This document shows positions 1 through 6,841 of a DNA stretch of 64,000 nucleotides, in pieces. The DNA comes from Marisediminicola sp040546025 (GTDB lineage Bacteria; Actinomycetota; Actinomycetes; Actinomycetales; Microbacteriaceae). The stretch is taken from NCBI RefSeq assembly GCF_040546025.1, contig NZ_JBEPNA010000009.1, positions 1-64,000 on the forward strand, in the 5' to 3' direction. Position numbers and translations under genes: made by a program. The notes under the pieces are model-generated. The model had not been told where the DNA came from and ran no database searches. It saw nothing but the letters and a program-made list of their open reading frames with translations. The number at the start of each line of letters is the position of its first letter. Position 1 is the stretch's first letter.

Positions 1-146
1 GCGGATCCGGGGTGGTCGTGGGCTCGCGGGGAGCGGGCTCGCGCAGCGCGGCGGGGCCCACGGCTGGAGCTGTCCGCGGCCGGCGTGCTCGTGCTGTCGC
101 TGCCGTCCTTGCTCGATGGGTGCCCGCGGATCGGAGGTGGGAGCGA

Positions 147-271
147 GTGACGGTTGTCCGCTCGGCGTGACGGTTGATCGAGGACCGTCACGGCAACCGT
201 CACGGCTCAGAGGCCACGTATTCATTGGGATGCGCGGGCGCTCGGTGCGCGTGTGACGGTTGTGACGGTTG
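147..271. repeat. Iteron-like GTGACGGTTG repeats
   Basis: The decamer GTGACGGTTG occurs at 147-156, 167-176, 253-262 and 262-271, the last two sharing one base. Its exact reverse complement CAACCGTCAC is at 194-203, and a shortened copy CCGTCACGG sits at 185-193. Five exact decamers in 125 bp cannot be chance. The mixture of direct and inverted copies resembles binding sites for a replication/partition protein or a multimeric regulator. No gene for such a protein is visible next to it; it may lie left of the window. Confidence 0.75.
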
Positions 272-345
272 TTTCGGGGAACTCTAGCGGTGTGCTCTCC
301 CGTGCCGCCGCGCACGCCAGGCGAACGGCCTCCATGCAACGACTT

Positions 346-365
346 ATGCAACACCGGTGTTGCAT
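346..365. promoter_or_regulatory. 20-bp perfect palindrome (candidate operator)
   Basis: ATGCAACACCGGTGTTGCAT is a perfect 20-bp inverted repeat. Related half-sites lie close by: ATGCAAC at 334-340 and TGTTGCAAC at 453-461. Perfect palindromes of this size are typical operators of dimeric TetR- or GntR-type repressors, but no regulator gene is adjacent, so the binder is unknown. Confidence 0.5.
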
Positions 366-461
366 CGCGGTGTATCTGGATGCAGCAACCGGCACGCGTT
401 CAGGCGAGAATCGCCCGCCGTTGCTGGGATCGGGGCGGTTCGGCGTGGCTCGATGTTGCAA

Positions 462-496
462 CGGTGGCCGGAGTTCGAGTCCCGCCCTCGCTACAC
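462..496 (+). other. tRNA 3'-end-like relic (possible attachment site)
   Basis: The string GAGTTCGAGTCCCGCCC followed by CTCGCTACA has the look of a tRNA T-loop (TTCGAGT) and acceptor end. The T-stem pairs poorly, and no matching 5' acceptor strand or anticodon arm can be found upstream. It is therefore not a functional tRNA. It could be a degenerate tRNA or the att half-site left by an integrated element. Confidence 0.2.
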
Positions 497-604
497 AAGA
501 AGCACCAGCAGGTCCGGCATCCGCCCCTCGGAGCACCGATGCGATCTGGGAGTGTGTTGAGGTCATCCGTGGACACTCCCCGAACGGGGCAATAGTCTAT
601 GCAT

Positions 605-718
605 GTGAATAAGATGCCGCGAGAGAATTGCCCGACCTGCCGCGCCCACCTCGAGATTGCCACCGAGGAGCGGCCCTATCACTGGTGCCGCGACTGCGCC
701 GTCGGCTGGTTGGGCTGA
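605..718 (+). CDS. Tiny zinc-ribbon protein (37 aa)
   Basis: A GTG-started frame of 37 codons ends in TGA. It reads VNKMPRENCPTCRAH, then a charged stretch, then HWCRDCAVGWLG. Two CxxC knuckles (C9/C12 and C28/C31) separated by 15 residues form a minimal zinc ribbon, the arrangement seen in many small actinobacterial proteins. An internal ATG (codon 4) is an alternative start. Possible role: nucleic-acid or protein contact; nothing more specific can be said. It lies alone, about 100 bp before the first DUF7882 gene on the same strand. It is short enough to be chance, but the cysteine spacing and the aromatic residues beside the second knuckle argue for a real gene. Confidence 0.5.
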   Translation: MNKMPRENCPTCRAHLEIATEERPYHWCRDCAVGWLG

Positions 719-817
719 CCGCGGCCCTCTCGAACCCCGAGAATCTTCAGCGCCAGAGCGCCGCACCGGGTAGCTTAAAAAGCACCTAGACGCGAGCAGT
801 CTCACCGGGAGCACAAC

Positions 818-1162
818 ATGGGCGTATTGCTGTACGGCAGCCACGGCATGGAGATCGACATCGACGATCGCGCGCTGGCCCATCTGCAGATCGTGATCAC
901 GTCGAAGCTGCGGCGCAACGAGCGGTTCCTCTTCAGCTGGACCAATTCGCTCACCGTCGGCAGCGGCCGGAGCAGCGTGTGGATGGACCCGGGCATCCCC
1001 CTCTACTTTCGATACTTCCACTCCGGGGCATCCGCGATCAACCGCGCCTGGATCGACGCCCTGATGGAGTCGGCCAACAGCGTCTCTGGCCTGCAGTTCA
1101 CCTCAGAGCCCGACCGTGAGACAGCTCAGCCCAAGCCCAGGGGTCAGCGCATCACCGGTTAG
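818..1162 (+). CDS. DUF7882-type small protein, copy 1 (114 aa)
   Basis: The protein begins MGVLLYGSHGMEIDIDDRAL and continues with a block around LQIVITSKLRRNERFLFSW, then RSSVWMDPGIPLYFRYF. This pattern is that of a small family common in Microbacteriaceae (DUF7882 as I recall it). Databases often mislabel it 'ATP-dependent DNA ligase', although there is no ligase domain. A paralogue lies at 1520-1846 with the same GxLLYGSxxMEx(D/E)xDDRAL opening. A CGGGAG motif 8 nt before the ATG can serve as the ribosome binding site. The C-terminal tail after about residue 93 is polar and unlike copy 2. Function is unknown; the compact alpha/beta appearance and the paralogy are all that can be said. Confidence 0.85.
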   Translation: MGVLLYGSHGMEIDIDDRALAHLQIVITSKLRRNERFLFSWTNSLTVGSGRSSVWMDPGIPLYFRYFHSGASAINRAWIDALMESANSVSGLQFTSEPDRETAQPKPRGQRITG

Positions 1163-1514
1163 AAGGCCTCGTCCGTTCGGCGACGTGCAGGAACCACATC
1201 GCATTCTCGAGAACCGAGAAGCTGGCCAGCCAGTCGCCGCGCGAATTCTTGACGACGAATCCGTACGCGCGGGTCTCCTCGATCGAGCCGAGGGGCATGT
1301 TGTCGAGTGTTGCGTCCCAGCGGCCGGCGGTGGGTTCGCTCCACGTCGGTTCACCAAGTTCAGCTTTCAGCATTTCCAGAGTCAAGCCGGTGATTCTCGA
1401 GAACCTCAAGGGGTTGATTTCAGCTGGTTTGGCGACAAACCCGGGTGAGATCGGGAAAAGTGAGCGGCGCGGGCTGCAAGCGGTTACCGTGGAACAGGAC
1501 TGAGGAGAAGACAA
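1152..1514 (-). CDS. Hypothetical protein between the two DUF7882 genes
   Basis: This 120-codon minus-strand frame overlaps the end of the upstream gene by 11 bp and fills the space to the next one. From about residue 34 it looks protein-like: a helical stretch ITGLTLEMLKAELGEP, a region rich in W and acidic residues, then GDWLASFSVLENAMWFLHVAE. I do not recognise it. The first 30 residues are low-quality, and no good Shine-Dalgarno is seen before the upstream ATG, so the real start may be further in, for instance the TTG near 1416 or the ATG near 1380. The frame is plausible but unproven. Confidence 0.45.
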   Translation of the reverse strand: MSSPQSCSTVTACSPRRSLFPISPGFVAKPAEINPLRFSRITGLTLEMLKAELGEPTWSEPTAGRWDATLDNMPLGSIEETRAYGFVVKNSRGDWLASFSVLENAMWFLHVAERTRPSNR

Positions 1515-1519
1515 AGGCG

Positions 1520-1846
1520 ATGGGTAAATTGCTGTACGGCAGTTCGAGCATGGAGGTCGAGTTCGACGACCGCGCGCTCATGCACCTGCAGATTGTCATT
1601 TCCGCGAAACTCCGGCGGCAGGAATGCTTCGTGTTCTCCTGGCGCGACGCTTTCGATGTCGGTGATGGGCGTAGCAGCATCTGGATGCACTCGAGCATCC
1701 CCCTCTACTTCCGCTACTTCGGCAGCCGCATCCCGGCCATCAACCGCGAGTGGATCGAGGCGCTCACTATCTCCGCCAACAGCCCCGGCGGGCTGCACTT
1801 CTCAGACGAGCCCGGAGCGAACGCGGCGGCGCACGGGGGTCGCTGA
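1520..1846 (+). CDS. DUF7882-type small protein, copy 2 (108 aa)
   Basis: MGKLLYGSSSMEVEFDDRAL is followed by LQIVISAKLRRQECFVFSW and RSSIWMHSSIPLYFRYFGS, a clear paralogue of the protein at 818-1162. I chose the internal ATG at 1520, because the family begins MGxLLYG and because a GAGGAG motif lies about 12 nt upstream; the frame stays open for another 25 codons before it. The C-terminus diverges from copy 1 after the WIEAL motif. Tandem copies with an antisense hypothetical gene between them suggest local duplication. Function is unknown. Confidence 0.85.
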   Translation: MGKLLYGSSSMEVEFDDRALMHLQIVISAKLRRQECFVFSWRDAFDVGDGRSSIWMHSSIPLYFRYFGSRIPAINREWIEALTISANSPGGLHFSDEPGANAAAHGGR

Positions 1847-1858
1847 GCCCGTCTCGCG

Positions 1859-2167
1859 CTACGAGCGGATCATGCGGTGTGGTGTCCGACGCGCGGCACT
1901 CCACCCGGCGGCAATGGCCCACACCGGAAGCCACGCGCACAGGGTCATGACGGTCATGATCAGGTGGAATCCGTGGTCAGCCGGATGCCGTCGCGACGAA
2001 GCTGCAGTTGTCTCGGGGGGCATCGGGGCGTAGTGGTCGGTCCATCCGCGCCCGTCGAACCAGCGCCTGCGGCCCGAGCCGATGTCGTACCAGCCGGCCG
2101 GCGCGGAAGCGACGGCGGCGGGGGTCGTGGCCGTGGTCGACTGCCCCGCGACGGTGATGTTCGACAT
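1859..2167 (-). CDS. DUF2510 membrane-anchored protein (102 aa)
   Basis: Residues about 25-46 (GWYDIGSGRRRWFDGRGWT) match the DUF2510 pattern, a short W-rich module of roughly 35 residues found in many actinobacterial envelope proteins. A hydrophobic segment near residues 67-88 (FHLIMTVMTLCAWLPVWAIA) is a single membrane span, and the tail is basic. The protein would sit in the membrane with its W-rich module on one side. A GGAGGAG motif just upstream of the ATG, near 2170-2176, is a good ribosome binding site. It is convergent with the DUF7882 gene, with only 12 bp between the stop codons. Function is unknown. Confidence 0.8.
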   Translation of the reverse strand: MSNITVAGQSTTATTPAAVASAPAGWYDIGSGRRRWFDGRGWTDHYAPMPPETTAASSRRHPADHGFHLIMTVMTLCAWLPVWAIAAGWSAARRTPHRMIRS

Positions 2168-2284
2168 GACTCCTCCAGCTCGGTTGGCACCAGCGTAGGC
2201 ACGCCGGTTCTACTCCGACAGTCCCTCAAGCTGGGGCCATCGAGCCTCCGCGACACGCCGGCAATCCCGGCGTAGTGTCGAGAA

Positions 2285-3130
2285 ATGAAATCAGTCGCGG
2301 GAAGGGTCGTGCTCGTCACCGGGGCCGCCATGGGAATGGGTCGCCTCTACGCTCAGCGGGCGGTGCTGGAGGGGGCGAAAGCGGTTGTCCTCTGGGACAT
2401 CGATGTGGATGCCCTCGCCGCGACGACCGCAGAACTCGCCACCCCGGGGGTGAATGTCGTTCCATATGTCGTCGACATCTCCTCGCTGGGGTCCATCGCG
2501 GATGCTGCCGGGCGTGTGCGAGCGGAGGTCGGCCACCCCGAGGTGCTCATCAACAACGCCGGGATCGTGCGGTCGGGCTACTTCTGGGACCACCATCCCG
2601 AGCGCGACACCGAGCTCACCATGCGGGTCAACGCGATCGCGCCCATGCAGATCGCGGCCGAGTTCCTGCCGGGGATGATCGAGGGGGAGGGCCCTCGCCG
2701 CATTCTCAATGTCGCCTCGGCTGCCGGAACCGTCTCGAATCCGAAAATGAGCGTCTATGCGGCGTCGAAATGGGCGGTGATCGGCTGGAGCGACTCGCTT
2801 CGTCTTGAGCTGGTGCGAGCCGGTCACGCTCACGTCGGCGTCACGACCCTCGCCCCCAGCTATATCAGCACGGGCATGTTCGATGGCGCCCGGGGGCCGC
2901 TTCTGACGCCGATCATGGCACCGGAATACGTCGTCGATCGCGCCTGGTCAGCGATGCTCGCAGCCCGTCCGTTCCTCATGTTGCCCTGGACAGTGAGCTT
3001 GGGGCGGGCGCTCAACGGGCTGCTCCCGCAGCGCGCCTTCGACTTTGTTGCCGGCCGTCTCTTCGGCGTCTATCGCTCGATGGACGACTTCACTGGCCGA
3101 GTCTCCAAGGAATCTCCAAAAAAATCCTGA
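2285..3130 (+). CDS. SDR-family NAD(P)-dependent oxidoreductase (281 aa)
   Basis: A classical short-chain dehydrogenase/reductase. The cofactor motif TGAAMGMG is at residues 12-19, NNAG lies near 91, and the catalytic pair is Y158-x3-K162 in YAASK, preceded by SAAG. The aspartate after the second beta strand (LWDID) suggests NAD+ preference. The C-terminus carries a hydrophobic extension (PFLMLPWTVSLG) that may touch the membrane. The substrate cannot be deduced. No Shine-Dalgarno precedes the ATG, but a TAGTGT box ends 6 nt upstream, so the mRNA is probably leaderless. It stands alone; the next element is an independent small-peptide cassette. Confidence 0.9.
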   Translation: MKSVAGRVVLVTGAAMGMGRLYAQRAVLEGAKAVVLWDIDVDALAATTAELATPGVNVVPYVVDISSLGSIADAAGRVRAEVGHPEVLINNAGIVRSGYFWDHHPERDTELTMRVNAIAPMQIAAEFLPGMIEGEGPRRILNVASAAGTVSNPKMSVYAASKWAVIGWSDSLRLELVRAGHAHVGVTTLAPSYISTGMFDGARGPLLTPIMAPEYVVDRAWSAMLAARPFLMLPWTVSLGRALNGLLPQRAFDFVAGRLFGVYRSMDDFTGRVSKESPKKS

Positions 3131-3132
3131 AA

Positions 3133-3178
3133 CACTACATGTAGTGGAATGACACGGGTGTCATTAGCGTTATATAGT
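3133..3178 (+). promoter_or_regulatory. Promoter with two adjacent palindromes for the small-peptide gene
   Basis: Two inverted repeats lie side by side: CACTACATGTAGTG (3133-3146, perfect) and AATGACAC-GG-GTGTCATT (3148-3165, perfect 8-bp arms). The second overlaps a likely -35 box ATGACA (3149-3154). An 18-bp spacer leads to TATAGT (3173-3178) as -10. The leader that follows can form hairpins 3185-3220 (CCAGCA/TGCTGG) and 3223-3239 (CCGATC/GATCGG). A repressor sitting on the -35 palindrome is the simplest reading. Confidence 0.6.
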
Positions 3179-3264
3179 GGAGATCCAGCACGCGAGGGAT
3201 TCAACCTCCGCACCTGCTGGAGCCGATCGGGGCGATCGGTAACAGAACTTAGAAGGAGGCCAAC

Positions 3265-3345
3265 ATGGACAACGACAACAACGTAGGCGGCTACGAAATC
3301 CCCGTCGACCCGATGGACCTCCTGCAGTGCGACAGCTGCCAGTAG
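3265..3345 (+). CDS. 26-aa peptide ending in a CxxC motif
   Basis: An ATG frame of 26 codons is preceded by AGAAGGAGG, the strongest Shine-Dalgarno in the window, 5 nt before the start. The peptide has an acidic, asparagine-rich N-terminus (MDNDNN), then GGYEIPVDPMDLLQ, then CDSCQ at the very C-terminus. It has its own promoter with palindromes, a folded leader and a strong terminator, so it is an independent, probably abundant transcript. The layout (acidic leader, cysteines at the end) resembles a RiPP precursor, but no maturation enzyme is adjacent. A metal- or redox-binding peptide is equally possible. I do not recognise the family. Confidence 0.6.
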   Translation: MDNDNNVGGYEIPVDPMDLLQCDSCQ

Positions 3346-3361
3346 GCGACTAAGTCCACCC

Positions 3362-3398
3362 GGAAGGCCCGGCCATCATGATGATGGCCGGGCCTTCC
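3362..3398 (+). terminator. Strong hairpin terminator
   Basis: Two perfect 18-nt arms (beginning GGAAGGCCCGG and ending CCGGGCCTTCC) flank a single base, giving a 16-18 bp GC-rich stem with no long T tract, which is usual in high-GC actinobacteria. It lies 16 bp after the stop of the 26-aa peptide gene and closes that transcript before the dehydratase gene at 3449. Confidence 0.85.
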
Positions 3399-3448
3399 GC
3401 ATTCCCCGGCTCGGCTGGTGGCGAGTGCCATTCGTTAGGCTGGCAAGC

Positions 3449-3895
3449 GTGCCAGTGAACCCAGAACTGCAGGGCCGCGTCTTCGCCCCCACCGATCCGT
3501 ACCTCGTCGGCCGCGAGAAGGTGCGCGAATTCGCCCGCGCCGTCTTCGCGACCAACCCGATTAACCACGATCCTGCTGCGGCAGTGGCGGCAGGCTACCG
3601 CGACATCGTCGCGCCACCGACCTTCGCTGTCGTCGTGCAGGAGTCGACCCTCGCACAGCTGCTCGCCGAGCCGGACGCCGGCATCGACTTCAGCCGCGTC
3701 GTGCACGGGGAACAACGGTTCAGCTACTCACGGCCAATCGTGGCGGGAGACGAACTCACCGCGACTCTCTCGGTGACGAGCATCAAGACGCTGGGAGGCA
3801 ACGCCATGGTGACCGCCGAATCGTCCATCGTCGACGCGACGGGCAGCCACGTCGTCACCGCCTCGTCCACTCTCGTCGTTCGGGGTGACGCGTGA
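3449..3895 (+). CDS. MaoC-like dehydratase, FAS1-type N-terminal half (HadA-like)
   Basis: The 148-aa protein has the hot-dog fold pattern of the UPF0336/HadA group: GREKVREFARAVF near the N-terminus, AAGYRDIVAPPTFAVV, then FSRVVHGEQRFSYSRPIVAGDEL. It lacks the catalytic Asp/His set of hydratase-2, as expected for the non-catalytic partner of a heterodimer. The partner at 3892 overlaps it by 4 bp. In mycobacteria HadAB dehydrates (3R)-hydroxyacyl-ACP in FAS-II; here the substrate could be any 3-hydroxyacyl thioester. The start was set at GTG 3449, because TAGGCT lies at 3436-3441, 7 nt upstream, consistent with a leaderless mRNA. Confidence 0.85.
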   Translation: MPVNPELQGRVFAPTDPYLVGREKVREFARAVFATNPINHDPAAAVAAGYRDIVAPPTFAVVVQESTLAQLLAEPDAGIDFSRVVHGEQRFSYSRPIVAGDELTATLSVTSIKTLGGNAMVTAESSIVDATGSHVVTASSTLVVRGDA

Positions 3896-4326
3896 GCGCC
3901 CCGGCTGCACCTCGCCTCGAGACGCTCGAGGTCGGGCAGGTCGTAGCCGACGCCGACTACCGCATCAGCCGCGACAGCCTCGTTCGCTACGCGGGGGCAT
4001 CCGGGGACTTCAACGCCATCCACTACCGCGACGACGTCGCCGAGGCCGTTGGGCTTCCCGGCGTCCTCGCGCACGGCATGCTCACCATGGGCATTGCGGT
4101 GCAGTCCGTCGTCGACTGGCTCGGCGACCCCGGGCGCATCGTCGACTACGGTGTTCGCTTCACCCGACCGGTGGTCGTGGATGCGCTCGAGGGGGCTGGC
4201 ATCGCGGTCGTCGCCAAGGTCGGTGCGCTCGACCCGGATGCAGGGGAGGCGAGGATCGACCTCACCGTCACCGCGCACGGCGGCACGGTACTCGGGAAGG
4301 CGCAGGTTCGCGTCAGCCTGAGCTGA
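3892..4326 (+). CDS. MaoC-family dehydratase (HadB-like)
   Basis: The 144-aa hot-dog protein carries the hydratase-2 signature: YAGASGDFNAIHYRD (catalytic D and H) followed by GLPGVLAHGMLTMG. With the upstream HadA-like protein it should form the active R-specific enoyl/3-hydroxyacyl dehydratase. The GTG start overlaps the upstream stop (GTGA), so the two are translationally coupled. murB begins only 14 bp later, so this dehydratase-murB linkage is probably one operon; it recurs in many actinobacteria. Confidence 0.9.
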   Translation: MSAPAAPRLETLEVGQVVADADYRISRDSLVRYAGASGDFNAIHYRDDVAEAVGLPGVLAHGMLTMGIAVQSVVDWLGDPGRIVDYGVRFTRPVVVDALEGAGIAVVAKVGALDPDAGEARIDLTVTAHGGTVLGKAQVRVSLS

Positions 4327-4340
4327 CTTGCCTGCCACAG

Positions 4341-5372
4341 ATGGATCTTCGAGAACTGACAACCCTGCGCGTGGGCGGGGCGCCCCGCGAGCTGCTGAGC
4401 CCGGAAACACCCGACGAACTCGTAAGCGCGAGCCTGGGCGTGTGGGCGAGCGGCGAAGAGTGGATGGCCCTCGGCGGCGGATCCAACATCGTCGTCGGCG
4501 ATGACGGATTCGACGGCAGCGTCATCCGCGTGCTCACCCGCGGCATCGAGTCGCTGCCGTCGGCACCCGGCACGGCACGGCTCCGCGTGCAGGCCGGCGA
4601 GCCGTGGGATGAGCTGGTCAGCTACACCGTCGACCGCGGACTCGCGGGGATCGAGGCGATGGCGGGCATCCCCGGGTCGAGCGGTGCCGGCCCCATCCAG
4701 AACATCGGCGCCTATGGGCAGGAGCTCTCCGACACGCTCGTCGCGGTCGAATTCCTCGACCACGAGAGCGGGCGCCTCGAGGTCATCCCGGCAGACCGGC
4801 TCGAGCTCGGCTACCGCAGCTCGGTATTCAAGTCGGGACGCCGCGGCGTCGTGCTCTCGATCGAGCTCGAGCTGACGGATACCGAGGGGCTCAGCCGCCC
4901 GGTCGCATCACAGCAGCTCGCGACCGCGATCGGCGCTGCCTTCGGCGACCGGATCCCGGTCGGCGTCATCCGCGACGCCGTGCTGGCGCTGCGCCGGGTG
5001 AAGGGGATGGTGCTCGATGCGTCCGACCCCGACACCACGAGCGCCGGTTCGTTCTTCACGAATCCGCTCGTCGCGGCATCCTTCGCCAGGACCCTGCCGC
5101 CGGATGCCGCCCAGTGGCCGATCGAACCCGACCGGGTGAAGCTGTCGGCGGCCTGGCTGATCGAGCGGGCCGGCATCGGCCGGGGGTTCTCGCTCCCCGG
5201 GTCCGGGGCGGCGATCTCGAGCAAGCACACCCTGGCGATCGTGAACACCGGGGCGGCGACGGCATCCGACATCCTCGAGCTGGCCCGATTCGTGCAGGAG
5301 CGCGTGCGCAACGAGTTCGGCGTGGCACTTCAGCCGGAGCCGGGCTACATCGGCATGCCGGCCGAGGACTGA
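4341..5372 (+). CDS. murB: UDP-N-acetylmuramate dehydrogenase
   Basis: MurB reduces UDP-GlcNAc-enolpyruvate to UDP-MurNAc in the cytoplasmic stage of peptidoglycan synthesis, using FAD and NADPH. The 343-aa protein shows LTTLRVGG at the start, the FAD loop LGGGSNIVVGDDGFDG, GIPGSSGAGPIQNIGAYGQE, and SAGSFFTNP with the proton-donor serine at residue 237. The ending EVRNEFGV..QPEPGYIG-type segment is also conserved. The ATG at 4341 fits the family N-terminus, although no clear Shine-Dalgarno is seen and coupling to the dehydratase gene is likely. It ends 5 bp from the convergent xylB. Confidence 0.95.
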   Translation: MDLRELTTLRVGGAPRELLSPETPDELVSASLGVWASGEEWMALGGGSNIVVGDDGFDGSVIRVLTRGIESLPSAPGTARLRVQAGEPWDELVSYTVDRGLAGIEAMAGIPGSSGAGPIQNIGAYGQELSDTLVAVEFLDHESGRLEVIPADRLELGYRSSVFKSGRRGVVLSIELELTDTEGLSRPVASQQLATAIGAAFGDRIPVGVIRDAVLALRRVKGMVLDASDPDTTSAGSFFTNPLVAASFARTLPPDAAQWPIEPDRVKLSAAWLIERAGIGRGFSLPGSGAAISSKHTLAIVNTGAATASDILELARFVQERVRNEFGVALQPEPGYIGMPAED

Positions 5373-5376
5373 GCGG

Positions 5377-6789
5377 TCAATAGCCGAGGGCGCGCGTGGC
5401 TGCGGCGTACTGCTCGCGGGTCACCGGCTGGGCGCTCGCGTCGAAGCGTGTCGTCTGGCCGAGGGCCCATGCGGGCGGCTCGCCAGTATGCACCCAGGCC
5501 GCCTGGCGCGCTGCGCCGTCGGCGACGTACTCGCTGGTTGGCGGCACGGTGACCGGCAGAGCGAACACCTCGGGGGCGATCCGCTGCACAGCCGCGTTCC
5601 GTGCCCCGCCCCCGATGAGCAGAACCCGCTCGACCGCGACGCCGCGGCTCGCGATCGCGTCGAGCCCGTCGGCGAGCCCGCACAGCATCCCCTCGACCAT
5701 CGCCCTCGCGAGGTTCGGAGGCGTCGCGTTCGCGAGCGTCAGCCCGTGGATCGATCCTCGCGCGGTCGGGAGGTTCGGTGTGCGCTCCCCCTCGAGGTAC
5801 GGCAGTAGCACCAGCCCGCCGCTGCCCGGGGCGGCCTCCATCGCCAGCTCCGCGACCCGGTCGTGATCGGCGCCGAGCAGGGTGCCCGCGGCCGCGAGCA
5901 CCCTGGCCGCGTTGAGGGTCGCGACGAGGGGCAGGAAGAGCCCGGTCGCGTCGGCGAATCCGGCGACCGTGCCCGAGGGGTCCGCTACCGCCGTGTCGGT
6001 CACCGCGAAGACCGTGCCGGATGTGCCGATCGAGACTACGACGTCGCCGCGCCCGGCCGCGAGCCCCAGGGCGGCTCCCGCGTTGTCGCCCGCGCCGGGA
6101 CCGACGAGGATCCCGGCCCGAACGCCCGCAAACGTCGCGGTCTCGCCCGCGGCATCCACCGGTCCGAGCACGCGAGGCACGATCACCTCTCGTCCGAAGG
6201 CATGCTCGAGCAGGTCGACGCGGTATTTGCCGGTCGCCGGTGACCAGTACCCGGTACCGCTCGCGTCGGAGCGGTCGGTGACGAGGGCCGAGAAATCGGC
6301 ATTGCCGGGGCCATAGCCCAATAGGCGCCAGGTCAGGTAGTCGTGGGGCAGGGCCACGGCGACCGTCGCGTCGGCGTTCACCGGCTCGTGATCGCGCAGC
6401 CAGCGCAGCTTGGCCACCGTGAATGAGGCCACGGGCAGACTTCCCGTGCCGGTCGCCCAGGCATCGGCGCCCAGCTCAGCCACGAGGTCGTCGGCGGAGG
6501 GGGCAGACCGGGTGTCGTTCCAGAGCAGCGCCGGCCGCACGACCTCGCCGGCGGCATTGAGGCAGACACAGCCGTGTTGCTGGCCGCCGATCGAGAGGGC
6601 GACGACGCCCTCGAGCCCGCCGGCATCCTGTATCGCGGCAAGCAACGCATCCCACCACTCGGCCGGATCGACCTCGGTACCCGCCGGGTGGCTCGCGCGG
6701 CCCTCGCGAACGAGCCGCCCCGTCTCGAGGTCGCGCACCACGACCTTGCAGCTTTGTGTCGACGAATCGATGCCGGCGACGAGTGACAT
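5377..6789 (-). CDS. xylB: Xylulokinase
   Basis: A FGGY-family kinase of 470 aa that phosphorylates D-xylulose for the pentose phosphate pathway. It starts MSLVAGIDSSTQSCKVVV (phosphate loop). It has SIGGQQHGCV, ALLWNDTRS, GAGDNAGAALG, VSIGTSGTVF and the C-terminal LIGGGARNAAVQRIAPEVF motif, which are diagnostic for xylulokinases. The start was chosen at the ATG preceded by GGAGG; the frame runs 17 codons further upstream without support. The partner isomerase xylA is 38 kb away (44.7-45.9 kb), so the pathway is split. A candidate operator lies just upstream. Confidence 0.93.
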   Translation of the reverse strand: MSLVAGIDSSTQSCKVVVRDLETGRLVREGRASHPAGTEVDPAEWWDALLAAIQDAGGLEGVVALSIGGQQHGCVCLNAAGEVVRPALLWNDTRSAPSADDLVAELGADAWATGTGSLPVASFTVAKLRWLRDHEPVNADATVAVALPHDYLTWRLLGYGPGNADFSALVTDRSDASGTGYWSPATGKYRVDLLEHAFGREVIVPRVLGPVDAAGETATFAGVRAGILVGPGAGDNAGAALGLAAGRGDVVVSIGTSGTVFAVTDTAVADPSGTVAGFADATGLFLPLVATLNAARVLAAAGTLLGADHDRVAELAMEAAPGSGGLVLLPYLEGERTPNLPTARGSIHGLTLANATPPNLARAMVEGMLCGLADGLDAIASRGVAVERVLLIGGGARNAAVQRIAPEVFALPVTVPPTSEYVADGAARQAAWVHTGEPPAWALGQTTRFDASAQPVTREQYAAATRALGY

Positions 6790-6821
6790 GGGTCCTCCAT
6801 TGGCTGTCCGGCTTGCAGTAT

Positions 6822-6841
6822 ATGGTGTTGGCGGCAACAAA
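6822..6841 (-). promoter_or_regulatory. xylB upstream palindrome and -10 box
   Basis: Reading on the minus strand, TTTGTTG-CCGC-CAACACC is an inverted repeat (TGTTG/CAACA, 6826-6830 and 6835-6839). TATACT follows at 6817-6822 as a likely -10. This is the size and place of an operator for a sugar repressor (ROK- or LacI-type). The sequence differs from the AATGTGA operators of the arabinose island. Confidence 0.45.

Larger units (their letters stand above)
1..604. other. Gene-poor left end of the window
   Basis: No convincing coding region is visible here. All overlapping reading frames are arginine/alanine-rich shadows with no recognisable motif. Frames entering from the left edge stop by about 180, so the 3' end of an unseen gene could lie in 1-180, but I cannot tell which frame would be real. 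What the stretch does hold is a repeated decamer (147-271), a 20-bp palindrome (346-365) and a tRNA-T-arm-like segment (462-496), each listed separately. Confidence 0.5.

Noticed and set aside
462..496. A functional tRNA gene
   Set aside because: Only a T-arm-like and acceptor-like end is present; the T-stem does not pair and no 5' half was found.
253..612. Overlapping ORFs of about 100 codons at the left end
   Set aside because: They overlap the decamer array and the palindrome, share no motif and have no ribosome binding site.
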